A stretch of DNA of 64,000 bases from Lachnospiraceae bacterium. GTDB lineage: Bacteria; Bacillota; Clostridia; Lachnospirales; Lachnospiraceae. The position numbers were made by a program, and so were the translations under genes. Below the pieces are notes generated by a model. The model was given only the letters and a program-made list of their open reading frames with translations, was not told the DNA's origin and ran no database searches. Shown here one piece after another: positions 35,381-43,233 of the stretch. Location of the stretch: positions 1-64,000 of the forward strand of contig JAFWRC010000182.1 in assembly GCA_017508825.1 (NCBI GenBank), written 5' to 3'. How positions within the stretch are numbered: the stretch's first letter is position 1; each line of letters begins with the position of its first letter.

Positions 35381-36316
35381 ATGGGGACAATTCAGGATAT
35401 GGTCAAAAAGGCCGCGAACAAGATTTCCGATGAGGTGAACAAGAACAAATGGGATCATAACAGTATCAATTCGGCGCTGTTTATGAATGATTCGACTCCC
35501 GTACCGCCGAACCCCTCGGCAGCAAAACCGGCATTTCAGCAAGCAGGAATGGCAGCAGCTGTACCTGTCAACAATACAGCACCGGCACCCACACCGGCAC
35601 CTGCTTCGACGGGCAGTGTGCCTGTGGCAGCGCAGGCGGGGATCAATACCCCGTCACAGACTCCGGCAGCTCCGGCTGCGGCAGCACCGGCACCTGCGCC
35701 ACAGCCGGCTCCGGTACAAAACGGCTATGTCAAACCGGTCTTCCGTTCACGGTTTGCCGGCCCGGTGAAGACAACCCAGCAGTCCAACTCGCTGGCAACC
35801 CTGCCGACTGTGGATCCTTCGCAAAAGATCAGTAATATCGGCACGGAAGCGGCAGCAGTACCGGCACCTGCAGCAGATAGTGTTCCGGCATCTGCACCGG
35901 CTCCGGTACAGGCAGTACCGGCCCAGGCGATACCGGCACAGCCGGTTACGATGCAGGCGGCTCCGGTTCAAACGGCTGCAGCACCGGTACAGGCAACTCC
36001 GATCCAGGCAGCACCGGTACAGACGATGCCGGGTCAGCCCAATCCGGTATTGGGAACAGCGGCTCCGGCAGCGCAGCCGGCCGTTTCCACACCGGCCCAG
36101 TCCGTGGCACCGGTAGCTCCGGTCACCGAGTACTGCTATTACGTACAGATCAAGCATACCAAAACATTTCCGGCGCCCGGCAGCGTTGTATTGATGCGTT
36201 CCTGCGACCACGAATATGTATGGACGAATGAGAAGAGCGAGGCGGATAAAGTATCTTATTCAACCTGTCCGCATTGCGGCAAAACGGTAAGTAATACATC
36301 TGTGGAAATGGATTAA
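35381..36316 (+). CDS. Pro/Ala/Gln-rich protein with C-terminal zinc ribbon, function unknown
   Basis: This 311-residue protein has three parts. Residues 1-40 are a charged helix (IQDMVKKAANKISDEVNK). Residues ~45-250 are a low-complexity region of Pro, Ala, Gln and Val repeats (VQAAPVQTMPGQ-like units). Residues ~255-311 form a folded end containing SCDHEYVW and CPHCGK, a probable four-ligand zinc ribbon. No signal peptide or membrane helix is seen, so it is probably cytosolic. I choose ATG 35381, with AAAGGA 8 nt before; GTG 35375 is in frame but closer. No function can be assigned. Confidence 0.7.
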   Translation: MGTIQDMVKKAANKISDEVNKNKWDHNSINSALFMNDSTPVPPNPSAAKPAFQQAGMAAAVPVNNTAPAPTPAPASTGSVPVAAQAGINTPSQTPAAPAAAAPAPAPQPAPVQNGYVKPVFRSRFAGPVKTTQQSNSLATLPTVDPSQKISNIGTEAAAVPAPAADSVPASAPAPVQAVPAQAIPAQPVTMQAAPVQTAAAPVQATPIQAAPVQTMPGQPNPVLGTAAPAAQPAVSTPAQSVAPVAPVTEYCYYVQIKHTKTFPAPGSVVLMRSCDHEYVWTNEKSEADKVSYSTCPHCGKTVSNTSVEMD

Positions 36317-36334
36317 GAAACAAAATACAAAGAG

Positions 36335-36362
36335 CAGAGGGGATTTCCCCTCTGTTTTTTTT
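36335..36362 (+). terminator. Terminator after the zinc-ribbon gene
   Basis: CAGAGGGG-ATT-TCCCCTCTG followed by eight T residues. Confidence 0.93.
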
Positions 36363-36369
36363 GGAACCA

Positions 36370-36419
36370 ATGTAAACGCTTACATTATTCTTGAAATCAA
36401 GCTGTTGCAATGCTATAAT
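36370..36419 (+). promoter_or_regulatory. Plus-strand promoter with cre-type operator, antisense to the M50 gene
   Basis: ATGTAAACGCTTACAT (36370-36385) is a perfect match to the cre consensus WTGNNARCGNWWWCAW. Directly after it TTGAAA (36391-36396), 17 nt and TATAAT (36414-36419) form a consensus promoter. The next plus-strand gene is fdhD, about 750 bp further on. A transcript from here would therefore be antisense to the whole 36435-37064 gene. Confidence 0.65.
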
Positions 36420-36434
36420 AAACCTTGGCGGGTT

Positions 36435-37064
36435 TCAGATATTCAGAGGGATTGCTGCAGTGATCGAGGCGCTTTCGACGATGGAGCCGGCGGTGTATTG
36501 AAAGACGGCCATAGCGAGCAGGAAAAACAGCAGGAAAAAGAAAGGGATCCCTTTCAGATAGCCCTTGATATCCGCGCCGGACATTTCCATATGGATCAGA
36601 AGACAGAAGAAGAAGAAACCTAAAAGGACAGCGGCCCAGATAGGCAGCTCAAGCATAATGAACGCCCAAAGGATCGTGCATTCACCGATGAGACCGGTGA
36701 TCACAGGCGCGCATGCGGAAAAGGACATCTGCATCCATTTCAGAGGGAGCGGTCCCCGGGGTACAATTTCCACATATCCGAGATGGTTGCCTTCTTTGTG
36801 ATACAGGACGATCTTTTTTACTTTTGCCCCCGTGATCAGGGCAAAAAGCGCATGGGACAGTTCGTGGTAGCATACTCCGGGAAAAGTGAGCGTGTTAGCG
36901 ACGAACAGAAAGAGTTTTCCGGAAGGATCAATAAGGGAAAGAAGATTTCTGATCAGCCCGGTTACGAACAGATGGATCAGTAAACCGGTCAGCGGGATCG
37001 CAACAATGACCGCAAGAGAGATCAGAGCGCTGTACTTCATCATTTCAGATAGTTCTATACCCAT
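36435..37064 (-). CDS. M50-like membrane metalloprotease
   Basis: This 209-residue protein has several membrane helices and the zinc motif HELSHALFALITGAKV in the second membrane region, followed by GYVEIVPRGPLP. That resembles small site-2-protease-like (M50) peptidases. The C-terminal half is four more hydrophobic segments; a second NPxDG-type motif is not obvious. I choose ATG 37064, after GAGGT on the minus strand; an in-frame ATG at 37175 would run through its own promoter. It is the only minus-strand gene of the Mo island and is divergent from fdhD. Confidence 0.75.
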   Translation of the reverse strand: MGIELSEMMKYSALISLAVIVAIPLTGLLIHLFVTGLIRNLLSLIDPSGKLFLFVANTLTFPGVCYHELSHALFALITGAKVKKIVLYHKEGNHLGYVEIVPRGPLPLKWMQMSFSACAPVITGLIGECTILWAFIMLELPIWAAVLLGFFFFCLLIHMEMSGADIKGYLKGIPFFFLLFFLLAMAVFQYTAGSIVESASITAAIPLNI

Positions 37065-37122
37065 TGGAGGTACCTCACTTTCGTCGGAAGATAGCATCAG
37101 ACAGACGAAAAACATTATCTTT

Positions 37123-37151
37123 ATTATACAGGAAAAACAAAAGATTATCAA
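37123..37151 (-). promoter_or_regulatory. Promoter of the M50-like gene
   Basis: On the minus strand TTGATA (37151-37146) and TATAAT (37128-37123) are 17 nt apart, 59 bp before the chosen start. It supports starting at 37064. On the plus strand the same stretch offers only a weak TATTAT with a poor -35. Confidence 0.7.
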
Positions 37152-37167
37152 CGAACGGGGGGATAGT

Positions 37168-37995
37168 TTGCTCATAGAAGATCACACCAAGGAACTAACG
37201 ATAGTAACCGAAAAAGCATCGAAGATCATAAATCCGAAGGGGACAATACAGGATGCAAAAGACCGGCTGATCCATGAACATTTTCTGGAAGTGAGCATAA
37301 ACGGTTATGTGGCATTTCGCTTATCCTGCACAGCGGAGCATTTAAAAGAACTGGTAATCGGAAGACTGTACACAGAAGGACTGATCCGTGGATTGGATGA
37401 TATGGAACGGCTTTTTTTATGTGCCAAAGGAAATATCGCGGAAGTAACGCTTAAGGAAGGGATCCCGCTTCAGCCGTATGATGGTAATGAGCCGACCTGT
37501 TGTACCGGAAACCGGCAGTATCTGAGCAATCCGGCCTCGAAAGAATTGCAACGCCTGCCGGATTGGCGGGAAGATCCGGATGCTGTTTTCGAAATGGCCG
37601 GTTATTTTCAGAAGGATTCAAAACTCCATCGCAGTACGAGCGGGACACACAGCTGCTACATATATCTGCCGGATGATGCGATCGTCGGGTTTGAAGATAT
37701 CAGCCGGCACAATGCACTGGATAAAGCGGTCGGACATATGCTGCTGACAGGAGCAGCACCGGAAGGATGTATGCTGTACACGACGGGGCGCGTACCGGTC
37801 GATATGGCAGAAAAGGTGATCCGTGCCGGTGTGCCTGTATTGGTGAGCAAATCGGTCCCTACGGACGCCGCCGTCGACCTGGCTGCCAAATACAATCTGA
37901 CGCTGATCTGTAAAGCATGGCCGGACAGCTACACGGAATTTGAAAAAGGAGAACACTATGCAAATAGAAGAGTGTCTGGGAAGGATCCTGGATAG
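37168..37995 (+). CDS. fdhD: Formate dehydrogenase sulfurtransferase FdhD
   Basis: FdhD passes sulfur from a cysteine desulfurase to the bis-MGD cofactor, a step needed for formate dehydrogenase activity. The 275-residue protein shows RLYTEGLI, the Cys loop PTCCTGNRQY, the SGTHSCYIY strand, EDISRHNALDKAVG and YTTGRVP with SKSVPTDAAVDLA, all family signatures. I start at TTG 37168 with GGGGGGA just upstream; this gives the usual family length. The reading frame stays open upstream but there it is antisense to the M50 gene. The last 38 bp overlap moeA. The matching dehydrogenase is 15 kb downstream. Confidence 0.88.
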   Translation: MLIEDHTKELTIVTEKASKIINPKGTIQDAKDRLIHEHFLEVSINGYVAFRLSCTAEHLKELVIGRLYTEGLIRGLDDMERLFLCAKGNIAEVTLKEGIPLQPYDGNEPTCCTGNRQYLSNPASKELQRLPDWREDPDAVFEMAGYFQKDSKLHRSTSGTHSCYIYLPDDAIVGFEDISRHNALDKAVGHMLLTGAAPEGCMLYTTGRVPVDMAEKVIRAGVPVLVSKSVPTDAAVDLAAKYNLTLICKAWPDSYTEFEKGEHYANRRVSGKDPG

Positions 37996-39169
37996 GATAC
38001 AGCCAAGTGAAAATGCAGAGTATGTACAGATGGAAGAGACAATCTGCGGAAGGATCCTTGCGGAGGATATATTGGCAAAACGCAATGTGCCGTCATTTCC
38101 GAGGTCGGCAATGGATGGTTATGCGGTGCATAGTGAGGATGTGTCTGATGCATCCCGGGAGGTACCGGCAGTACTGAAAGTGCAGGGGGAACTCTGTGCC
38201 GGGGATGTACCGCTGAACGGTGCTGACTACGGCAGGGGGACAGCCGTGCGGATCATGACCGGGGCGTATGTGCCGGAAGCTTACGATGCCGTGGTGATGC
38301 AGGAGATGACCGACTACGGAATGGAACAGGTGGAGATCTATGCTCCGGTAAAAGCTTATCAAAACTATTGCAAAGTCGGAGAAGACATTGCGGAAGGTTC
38401 AGTGCTCGCCAAGAAAGGTACCGGGATCACGCCGGCGCATATGGCACTGTTCGCCAGTCTTGGGATCACCAGTGTGCCGGTGATGAATAAGGCCAAAGTG
38501 GCAGTGATCTCCACCGGATCGGAGCTCATGAATATATGGGAAGAACCGGAACCCGGGAAGATCTATAACAGTATCTTCTGGATGCTGAAAGGCGCGATCG
38601 AACAGCAGGGGTTAAGTGTAATGGACTGTCCGATCTGCCGGGATGAGGAAGATAAGTTGAAGGCGGAGCTGGGGAAGGCTTTATCGGAGGCAGACTTTAT
38701 CATTACCACCGGTGGCGTCAGTGTCGGCAAGAAAGATATTGTACCTAAGGTATTAAAAGAGATGGGAGCGGAGATCCTGTTTCATGGAGCAGATATCCAG
38801 CCGGGTACCCCGACACTGGGGGCTTATCTGGATGGGAAAGTCGTTTTGGCGCTCTCCGGAAATCCATACGCGGCACTGGCGAATTTTGAATTGTATTTTT
38901 GGGCTGCTATGGCAAAACGAATGGGAAGCAAGACATTTCTCACCAAATGCAGGAATGCGGTTTTGAAAAGTGATTACAATAAAGTCAATAAGCATCGGCG
39001 CCTGATCCGGGCATATTATGAGGACGGAGAGGTAAGACTGCCGAGCGGTGTACATGCCTCTTCCGTGATCAGTAATCTTACGGAATGCAACTGCTTTATC
39101 GATCTGGAAGCCGGGCGAGCAGTGCAGGTCGGAGATACTGTGCGGGTGAGGTTGTTGCGCGGTTTTTGA
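37958..39169 (+). CDS. moeA: Molybdopterin molybdenumtransferase
   Basis: MoeA inserts molybdate into adenylated molybdopterin. The 403-residue protein has the N-terminal domain with RSAMDGYAV, RIMTGAYVPEAYDAVVMQE, the MPT-binding domain with VISTGSEL and TTGGVSVGKKD, and the C-terminal beta domain with LSGNPYAAL. AAAAAGGAGAA lies before ATG 37958. It overlaps fdhD in a different frame, so expression is coupled. Confidence 0.95.
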   Translation: MQIEECLGRILDRIQPSENAEYVQMEETICGRILAEDILAKRNVPSFPRSAMDGYAVHSEDVSDASREVPAVLKVQGELCAGDVPLNGADYGRGTAVRIMTGAYVPEAYDAVVMQEMTDYGMEQVEIYAPVKAYQNYCKVGEDIAEGSVLAKKGTGITPAHMALFASLGITSVPVMNKAKVAVISTGSELMNIWEEPEPGKIYNSIFWMLKGAIEQQGLSVMDCPICRDEEDKLKAELGKALSEADFIITTGGVSVGKKDIVPKVLKEMGAEILFHGADIQPGTPTLGAYLDGKVVLALSGNPYAALANFELYFWAAMAKRMGSKTFLTKCRNAVLKSDYNKVNKHRRLIRAYYEDGEVRLPSGVHASSVISNLTECNCFIDLEAGRAVQVGDTVRVRLLRGF

Positions 39170-39190
39170 GAAAGTGTGAGAATAAGGATT

Positions 39191-39799
39191 ATGGAATTCA
39201 TAAAAGAGAATAAAAATATCATTCTGAGTGCAGGTATACTTTTGCTTATTGCAATAGTGTCTTATGGATTATACTGGGACATACCGAAACAGATCCATGG
39301 GTATTTTCCTTTAGGAACAGACAGGGAAGTGGTGGAGAGAGAATTAGATTCTTTAGGATATAAGATGGAATTTTTTGAAGGACAACCTATTGATAGTGAC
39401 TCATTGTATGCAACAGGATACGGACATCACATTACCGGAGGCAAGGGAGAAGTATGTATTTTCTATTATTTCACTAAAGCGGGAAAATTGTATAGAACGG
39501 AAATCCAGTTTCGACTTGGAGATAGTATGAGCATGGAAGAAAAGAATTATATCTATGAAAGAATATATCGAACGATGAAAAGGCGATGGGGAAGACCGAT
39601 TTACAATGGACAGTATATAGCTCATATGATAGGAATCAATAGAGAAGTGGACTTTGTTTACAGGACGGTAGTCTGGAATAAAGAGGGCTCGGAAGACTTG
39701 TTGAGCTGGGAGACAGAGTCTGACAGGATCAATCTTTGGTATTACGAGTACGGCACACCCGAGGCAGACCAATTGCGTAGAGAAGGATACATCCGTTAA
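39191..39799 (+). CDS. Hypothetical membrane-anchored protein
   Basis: This 202-residue protein has one N-terminal membrane helix (about residues 8-27, IILSAGILLLIAIVSYGLYW) and an extracytoplasmic domain rich in Tyr, Gly and charged residues. No known family was recognised. It is more AT-rich than moeA and mobA around it, has a poor ribosome site (AAGGA only 2 nt before ATG; a GTG at 39176 is the alternative) and interrupts the Mo-cofactor gene order. That suggests a later insertion. Confidence 0.6.
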   Translation: MEFIKENKNIILSAGILLLIAIVSYGLYWDIPKQIHGYFPLGTDREVVERELDSLGYKMEFFEGQPIDSDSLYATGYGHHITGGKGEVCIFYYFTKAGKLYRTEIQFRLGDSMSMEEKNYIYERIYRTMKRRWGRPIYNGQYIAHMIGINREVDFVYRTVVWNKEGSEDLLSWETESDRINLWYYEYGTPEADQLRREGYIR

Positions 39800-39895
39800 T
39801 CATTATAACCTGTGAATCTCAGGATCCGGGATGGAAGTATTATTGTATCCGATCCGGATTATTACTGCATAATAGTATAGACCAGTGAGAAGATT

Positions 39896-39991
39896 ATGAC
39901 AACGAAGTATTCGGTTGCCATTCTGGCTGGCGGGAAATCCACCCGCATGGGGAAGGACAAGGCGCTGCTGAAGAGGGGAGAGGTAATATGA
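39896..39991 (+). pseudogene. 5' remnant of a mobA duplicate
   Basis: A 31-codon frame encodes KYSVAILAGGKSTRMGKDKALLK, nearly identical to the first 26 residues of the full mobA at 40542. It then breaks into RGEVI and a stop. The stop TGA overlaps the ATG of the next gene (ATGA), and its GGGGAGAGG serves as that gene's ribosome site. DNA identity is high but not complete, so the duplication is not brand new. Confidence 0.8.
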
Positions 39992-40476
39992 TAAAAACAC
40001 ATTTTTATACGGCGGAGGATTATATAAAAGAATACAAGATTGTTCTGGCACTGGGGATAGGTATGGTGACAGTGTTTTCAGGATTCAGGATTTTGACGGG
40101 CGGAGGGGTGTTTTATATTGTGATAGCCGCTTTGCTTATACTTGGTATGTTTGGTTTTTATATGAGCCAGAAACAATCGTTGATCGATACCTTTAACAGT
40201 ACTTCTTTGGTTGAAGGTATACTTACAGCGCCGGCACTTTGGCAGGGAAAGCGAAACTATTATATGTTTTATTCAAATGATGGCGACAGAGGTTGTGCAA
40301 AAGCAGTTTCAAATCCGCAGGATCATGCACACATAGTGGCTTATCAGTCGAAACTGTTTGGCGGACAAGCATTACAGACAGAGCCATTAAAATGGAGAGC
40401 AAAGTGTTACAGGTTTCAGCTTGGGCGTAACCGATTTATAGTAAAAGAACGGACTTTGATCGAAGGGCAGATTTGA
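39988..40476 (+). CDS. Hypothetical two-helix membrane protein
   Basis: This 162-residue protein has two adjacent membrane helices (about residues 17-60) and a soluble C-terminal part. I recognise no family. It is AT-rich relative to the Mo genes and sits between the mobA remnant and the full mobA, as if inserted with a duplication of the mobA 5' end. It probably depends on translation of the remnant ORF through the ATGA overlap. Confidence 0.65.
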   Translation: MIKTHFYTAEDYIKEYKIVLALGIGMVTVFSGFRILTGGGVFYIVIAALLILGMFGFYMSQKQSLIDTFNSTSLVEGILTAPALWQGKRNYYMFYSNDGDRGCAKAVSNPQDHAHIVAYQSKLFGGQALQTEPLKWRAKCYRFQLGRNRFIVKERTLIEGQI

Positions 40477-40541
40477 TTATTTGCTTAGAGCATGATATAT
40501 TTTCTGCAATAGATAAGAAGCATAGCATATAAGGAATGGGA

Positions 40542-41594
40542 ATGAAAAAGTATTCCGTAGCGATCCTGGCCGGCGGGAAATCTACCCGCATGGGACAGGA
40601 CAAGGCGCTGCTGAAACTGAATAACGAACGCTTTATCGACCGGCTCGCAAGGGAGTTTCGTCCCTGCGGGGAGGTCTTTTTGTCAGCGGCGCATCCGGGA
40701 GACTATGCGGATGTGGGACTGCATGTGGTTGCGGATGAGCATCAGGAGATCGGACCCATCGAAGGTATCCGTCAGGCGCTCATCTATGCCCACAGGGATT
40801 ATGTTTTTGTCTGTGCGGCGGATATGCCTTTCCTGAAAAAAGAGATGGCGGATTATCTGGCAGAGTTTATCTCCTCGGATTTTGATGCCTATGTCTTTTG
40901 TGATGAAAAGCGCTGCCATCCGCTGTGCGCGATCTATCATAAGTCTGTGCTTCCCATCATTGAAGCGCAGATCGAAAAGGGAAAGTACCGTCTGGTAGAT
41001 ATCCTGAATGCGGTACGGACCAAATATGTCAGTCTCGAATACAGCTGTTTTGATACCAAATGCGTGCGGAATATCAATACCCGTGATGAGTATCGGACCA
41101 TCGGAGAACCGGTGGTATTTTGCGTAAGTGGTATAAAAAACAGCGGGAAAACCTATCTGATCGAGAAACTCATCAATGAATTCATTAAAGACGGCCGGTC
41201 GGTTGGTGTGATCAAGCATGACGGACATGATTTTTGCTGTGATATCGAAGGTACGGATTCGTATCGATTCTATCAGGCGGGAGCAGACGGTGTGGCGGTA
41301 TTTTCGCAATACCAGAGCTTTGTGCACAAGCGCAGAGAGCTTCCGGTAAAAGAACTGATCGAAGAGATGCGGGATCTGGATGTCGTTATCATCGAAGGCC
41401 TGAAAGATTCCGCGTATCCCAAAGTAGAGGTGGTACGAAATGAGATCTCACAAAAGCCGGTATGTGATCCGAAGACGTTGATCTGCATCGCCACCGACAC
41501 TAAACTCCCCGAAGAAATCGAATGTCCTGTTTTGGATATCAACGATGTACACGGGGTTTTTTGTTGCATAAAAGACCAATTGTTCAACGCATAA
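40542..41594 (+). CDS. mobA: MobA-MobB fusion for molybdenum cofactor guanylation
   Basis: Residues 1 to about 185 are MobA, which attaches GMP to Mo-molybdopterin; the signature is AILAGGKSTRMGQDKALL with VCAADMPF. Residues ~190-350 are a MobB-type GTPase with P-loop SGIKNSGKTYLIEKL and VVIIEGLKDS. bis-MGD is the form used by formate dehydrogenases, which fits the gene cluster. I use ATG 40542, with AAGGA 6 nt upstream; ATG 40536 directly abuts it. Fusion of the two is known in other Firmicutes. Confidence 0.93.
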   Translation: MKKYSVAILAGGKSTRMGQDKALLKLNNERFIDRLAREFRPCGEVFLSAAHPGDYADVGLHVVADEHQEIGPIEGIRQALIYAHRDYVFVCAADMPFLKKEMADYLAEFISSDFDAYVFCDEKRCHPLCAIYHKSVLPIIEAQIEKGKYRLVDILNAVRTKYVSLEYSCFDTKCVRNINTRDEYRTIGEPVVFCVSGIKNSGKTYLIEKLINEFIKDGRSVGVIKHDGHDFCCDIEGTDSYRFYQAGADGVAVFSQYQSFVHKRRELPVKELIEEMRDLDVVIIEGLKDSAYPKVEVVRNEISQKPVCDPKTLICIATDTKLPEEIECPVLDINDVHGVFCCIKDQLFNA

Positions 41595-41612
41595 TTTTTT
41601 AACGAGGTGACT

Positions 41613-42644
41613 ATGAAACTCATACGGACCGAAGATGCAGTGGGGCATGTGCTCTGCCAGGACATCACGCAGATCATACCGGGCAAGGTAAAAGGACCGG
41701 TGTTCAAAAAAGGACATATCGTGGAAGAAAAAGATATTCCGGTGCTTTTGTCGGTGGGCAAAGAGCATCTCTATGTCTGGGAAAAGACGGAAGGGATACT
41801 GCACGAAGATGAGGCGGCGGCGATCCTGCGGGACATCTGTATGGGAGACTATATGACGGCCGGCGAACCGTCGGAAGGAAAGATCGAGATAAGGGCAAAT
41901 GCGGACGGACTTTTAAAGATCAATCGTGAGAAGCTTTTTGCGGTCAATGCTCTAGGAGAGATGATGATTGCCACGATCCATGGGGATTTTACGGTGAAGA
42001 AGGGTGAGAAACTGGCCGGAACCCGTGTGATCCCGCTGGTGATCGAAGCGGAAAAGATGGAGAAAGCAAAAGAGATCGCAGGGAGCGAACCGATCCTGAA
42101 GATCCTGCCGTTTCGGCATTTCAAGGTGGGGATCATTACCACCGGAAGCGAAGTGTTTAAAGGGCGGATCGAGGATGCCTTTGGGCCGGTGCTGAAAAAG
42201 AAACTGGCGGAGTACGATACGGAAGTGCTCGGGCAGAAGATCCTGGACGATGATCAGGAAACGATCGTAGCAGCAATACACGAGTATATTGCGCAGGGAG
42301 CGAATCTGGTGGTCTGCACCGGCGGGATGAGCGTGGATCCGGATGATAAAACACCGGGAGCGATCAAAGCAAGCGGTGCAAAAGTGATATCTTACGGCGC
42401 ACCGGTATTGCCGGGAGCAATGTTTTTACTGGCTTACGATGAGAGTACTGATAAACGTGTGCCGGTCCTGGGACTTCCGGGGTGTGTTATGTATGCAAGG
42501 CGGACGATCTTTGATCTGGTGCTGCCGCGGATACTGGCAGACGATACCATCACGGCGGAGGATCTGGCAAGGTACGGAGAAGGCGGCCTGTGTTTAAACT
42601 GCGAGAACTGTACTTTCCCGAGATGCGGATTTGGTAAGTGTTAA
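41613..42644 (+). CDS. Molybdopterin-binding protein (MoeA/CinA-like) with C-terminal Cys cluster
   Basis: This 343-residue protein has a MoeA-like N-terminal half and a MoaB/Mog-type molybdopterin-binding domain (GIITTGSEVFKGRIEDAFG, VCTGGMSVDPDDKTPGAI, LPGCVMY). It ends in CLNCENCTFPRCGFGKC, five Cys in a C-x2-C-x2-C-x4-C-x4-C pattern that could hold an Fe-S cluster or metal. Relatives occur next to Mo-enzyme genes in Clostridia, but their exact reaction is not established. ATG 41613 follows AACGAGGTG; moaC comes 15 bp later. Confidence 0.82.
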   Translation: MKLIRTEDAVGHVLCQDITQIIPGKVKGPVFKKGHIVEEKDIPVLLSVGKEHLYVWEKTEGILHEDEAAAILRDICMGDYMTAGEPSEGKIEIRANADGLLKINREKLFAVNALGEMMIATIHGDFTVKKGEKLAGTRVIPLVIEAEKMEKAKEIAGSEPILKILPFRHFKVGIITTGSEVFKGRIEDAFGPVLKKKLAEYDTEVLGQKILDDDQETIVAAIHEYIAQGANLVVCTGGMSVDPDDKTPGAIKASGAKVISYGAPVLPGAMFLLAYDESTDKRVPVLGLPGCVMYARRTIFDLVLPRILADDTITAEDLARYGEGGLCLNCENCTFPRCGFGKC

Positions 42645-42659
42645 TAAGGAGTAATGAGA

Positions 42660-43145
42660 ATGGCGGAATTTACACATCTGGATGAAAACGGAAAAGCGGT
42701 GATGGTGGATGTGACGGATAAAGATGTCACGGAACGGATCGCCGTAGCCGAAGGGCGTATCGTAGTAGGAGAGGAAGTTTTTCGTGCCATTTATGAAGGA
42801 ACGGCACCCAAAGGGGATGTGCTGGCGTGCGCCAGAGTGGCCGGGATCATGGCGACTAAAAAGACTTCCGATCTGATCCCGTTATGTCATCCGCTGATGC
42901 TGACCAAGGTTTCGGTAGATTTTGTACCGGAGGAGGAAGCGTATGCCATCCGCTGCATCTGCACAGCCAAACTGTCCGGCAAGACCGGTGTAGAAATGGA
43001 GGCGCTGACCGGAGTGTCCGTAGCATTGCTTACGATCTACGATATGTGTAAAGCAATCAATAAACGGATGGAGATCGGTGAGATCCGTCTCGTGGAAAAA
43101 TCCGGCGGAAAAAGCGGACATTTTATATTTGATAACAGAATATAG
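42660..43145 (+). CDS. moaC: Cyclic pyranopterin monophosphate synthase
   Basis: MoaC converts the MoaA product to cyclic pyranopterin monophosphate. The 161-residue protein matches along its length: [61 protein letters not shown] and the tail [10 protein letters not shown] use ATG 42660, 8 nt after AAGGAG; ATG 42654 is only 2 nt from it. Its partner moaA lies further down at 47752. Confidence 0.96.
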   Translation: MAEFTHLDENGKAVMVDVTDKDVTERIAVAEGRIVVGEEVFRAIYEGTAPKGDVLACARVAGIMATKKTSDLIPLCHPLMLTKVSVDFVPEEEAYAIRCICTAKLSGKTGVEMEALTGVSVALLTIYDMCKAINKRMEIGEIRLVEKSGGKSGHFIFDNRI

Positions 43146-43151
43146 TTCTGT

Positions 43152-43210
43152 GCATAAACGAAAGCGTTTATGCGAATATAATTATGTGTTGAACCCGATA
43201 AACGTATAAT
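43152..43210 (+). promoter_or_regulatory. Palindromic operator and promoter upstream of modA
   Basis: GCATAAACG-N4-CGTTTATGC (43152-43173) is a perfect 9-bp inverted repeat between moaC and modA, without a T-tract. A TATAAT box (43205-43210) with a weak TTATGT -35 at 17 nt follows. The palindrome differs from the ATGTAA-N4-TTACAT sites. Its regulator is unknown; a Mo-responsive one would make sense. Confidence 0.5.
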
Positions 43211-43233
43211 ACAGACCGGGAAGGGTTCAAAAA

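Noticed and set aside
36886..37167. N-terminal extension of FdhD
   Set aside because: The frame is open upstream of 37168 but runs antisense to the M50-like gene, has no conserved FdhD sequence and would exceed the family length.
43189..43210. TTGAAC as the -35 of the modA promoter
   Set aside because: Spacing to TATAAT is 10 nt, too short for sigma-A.
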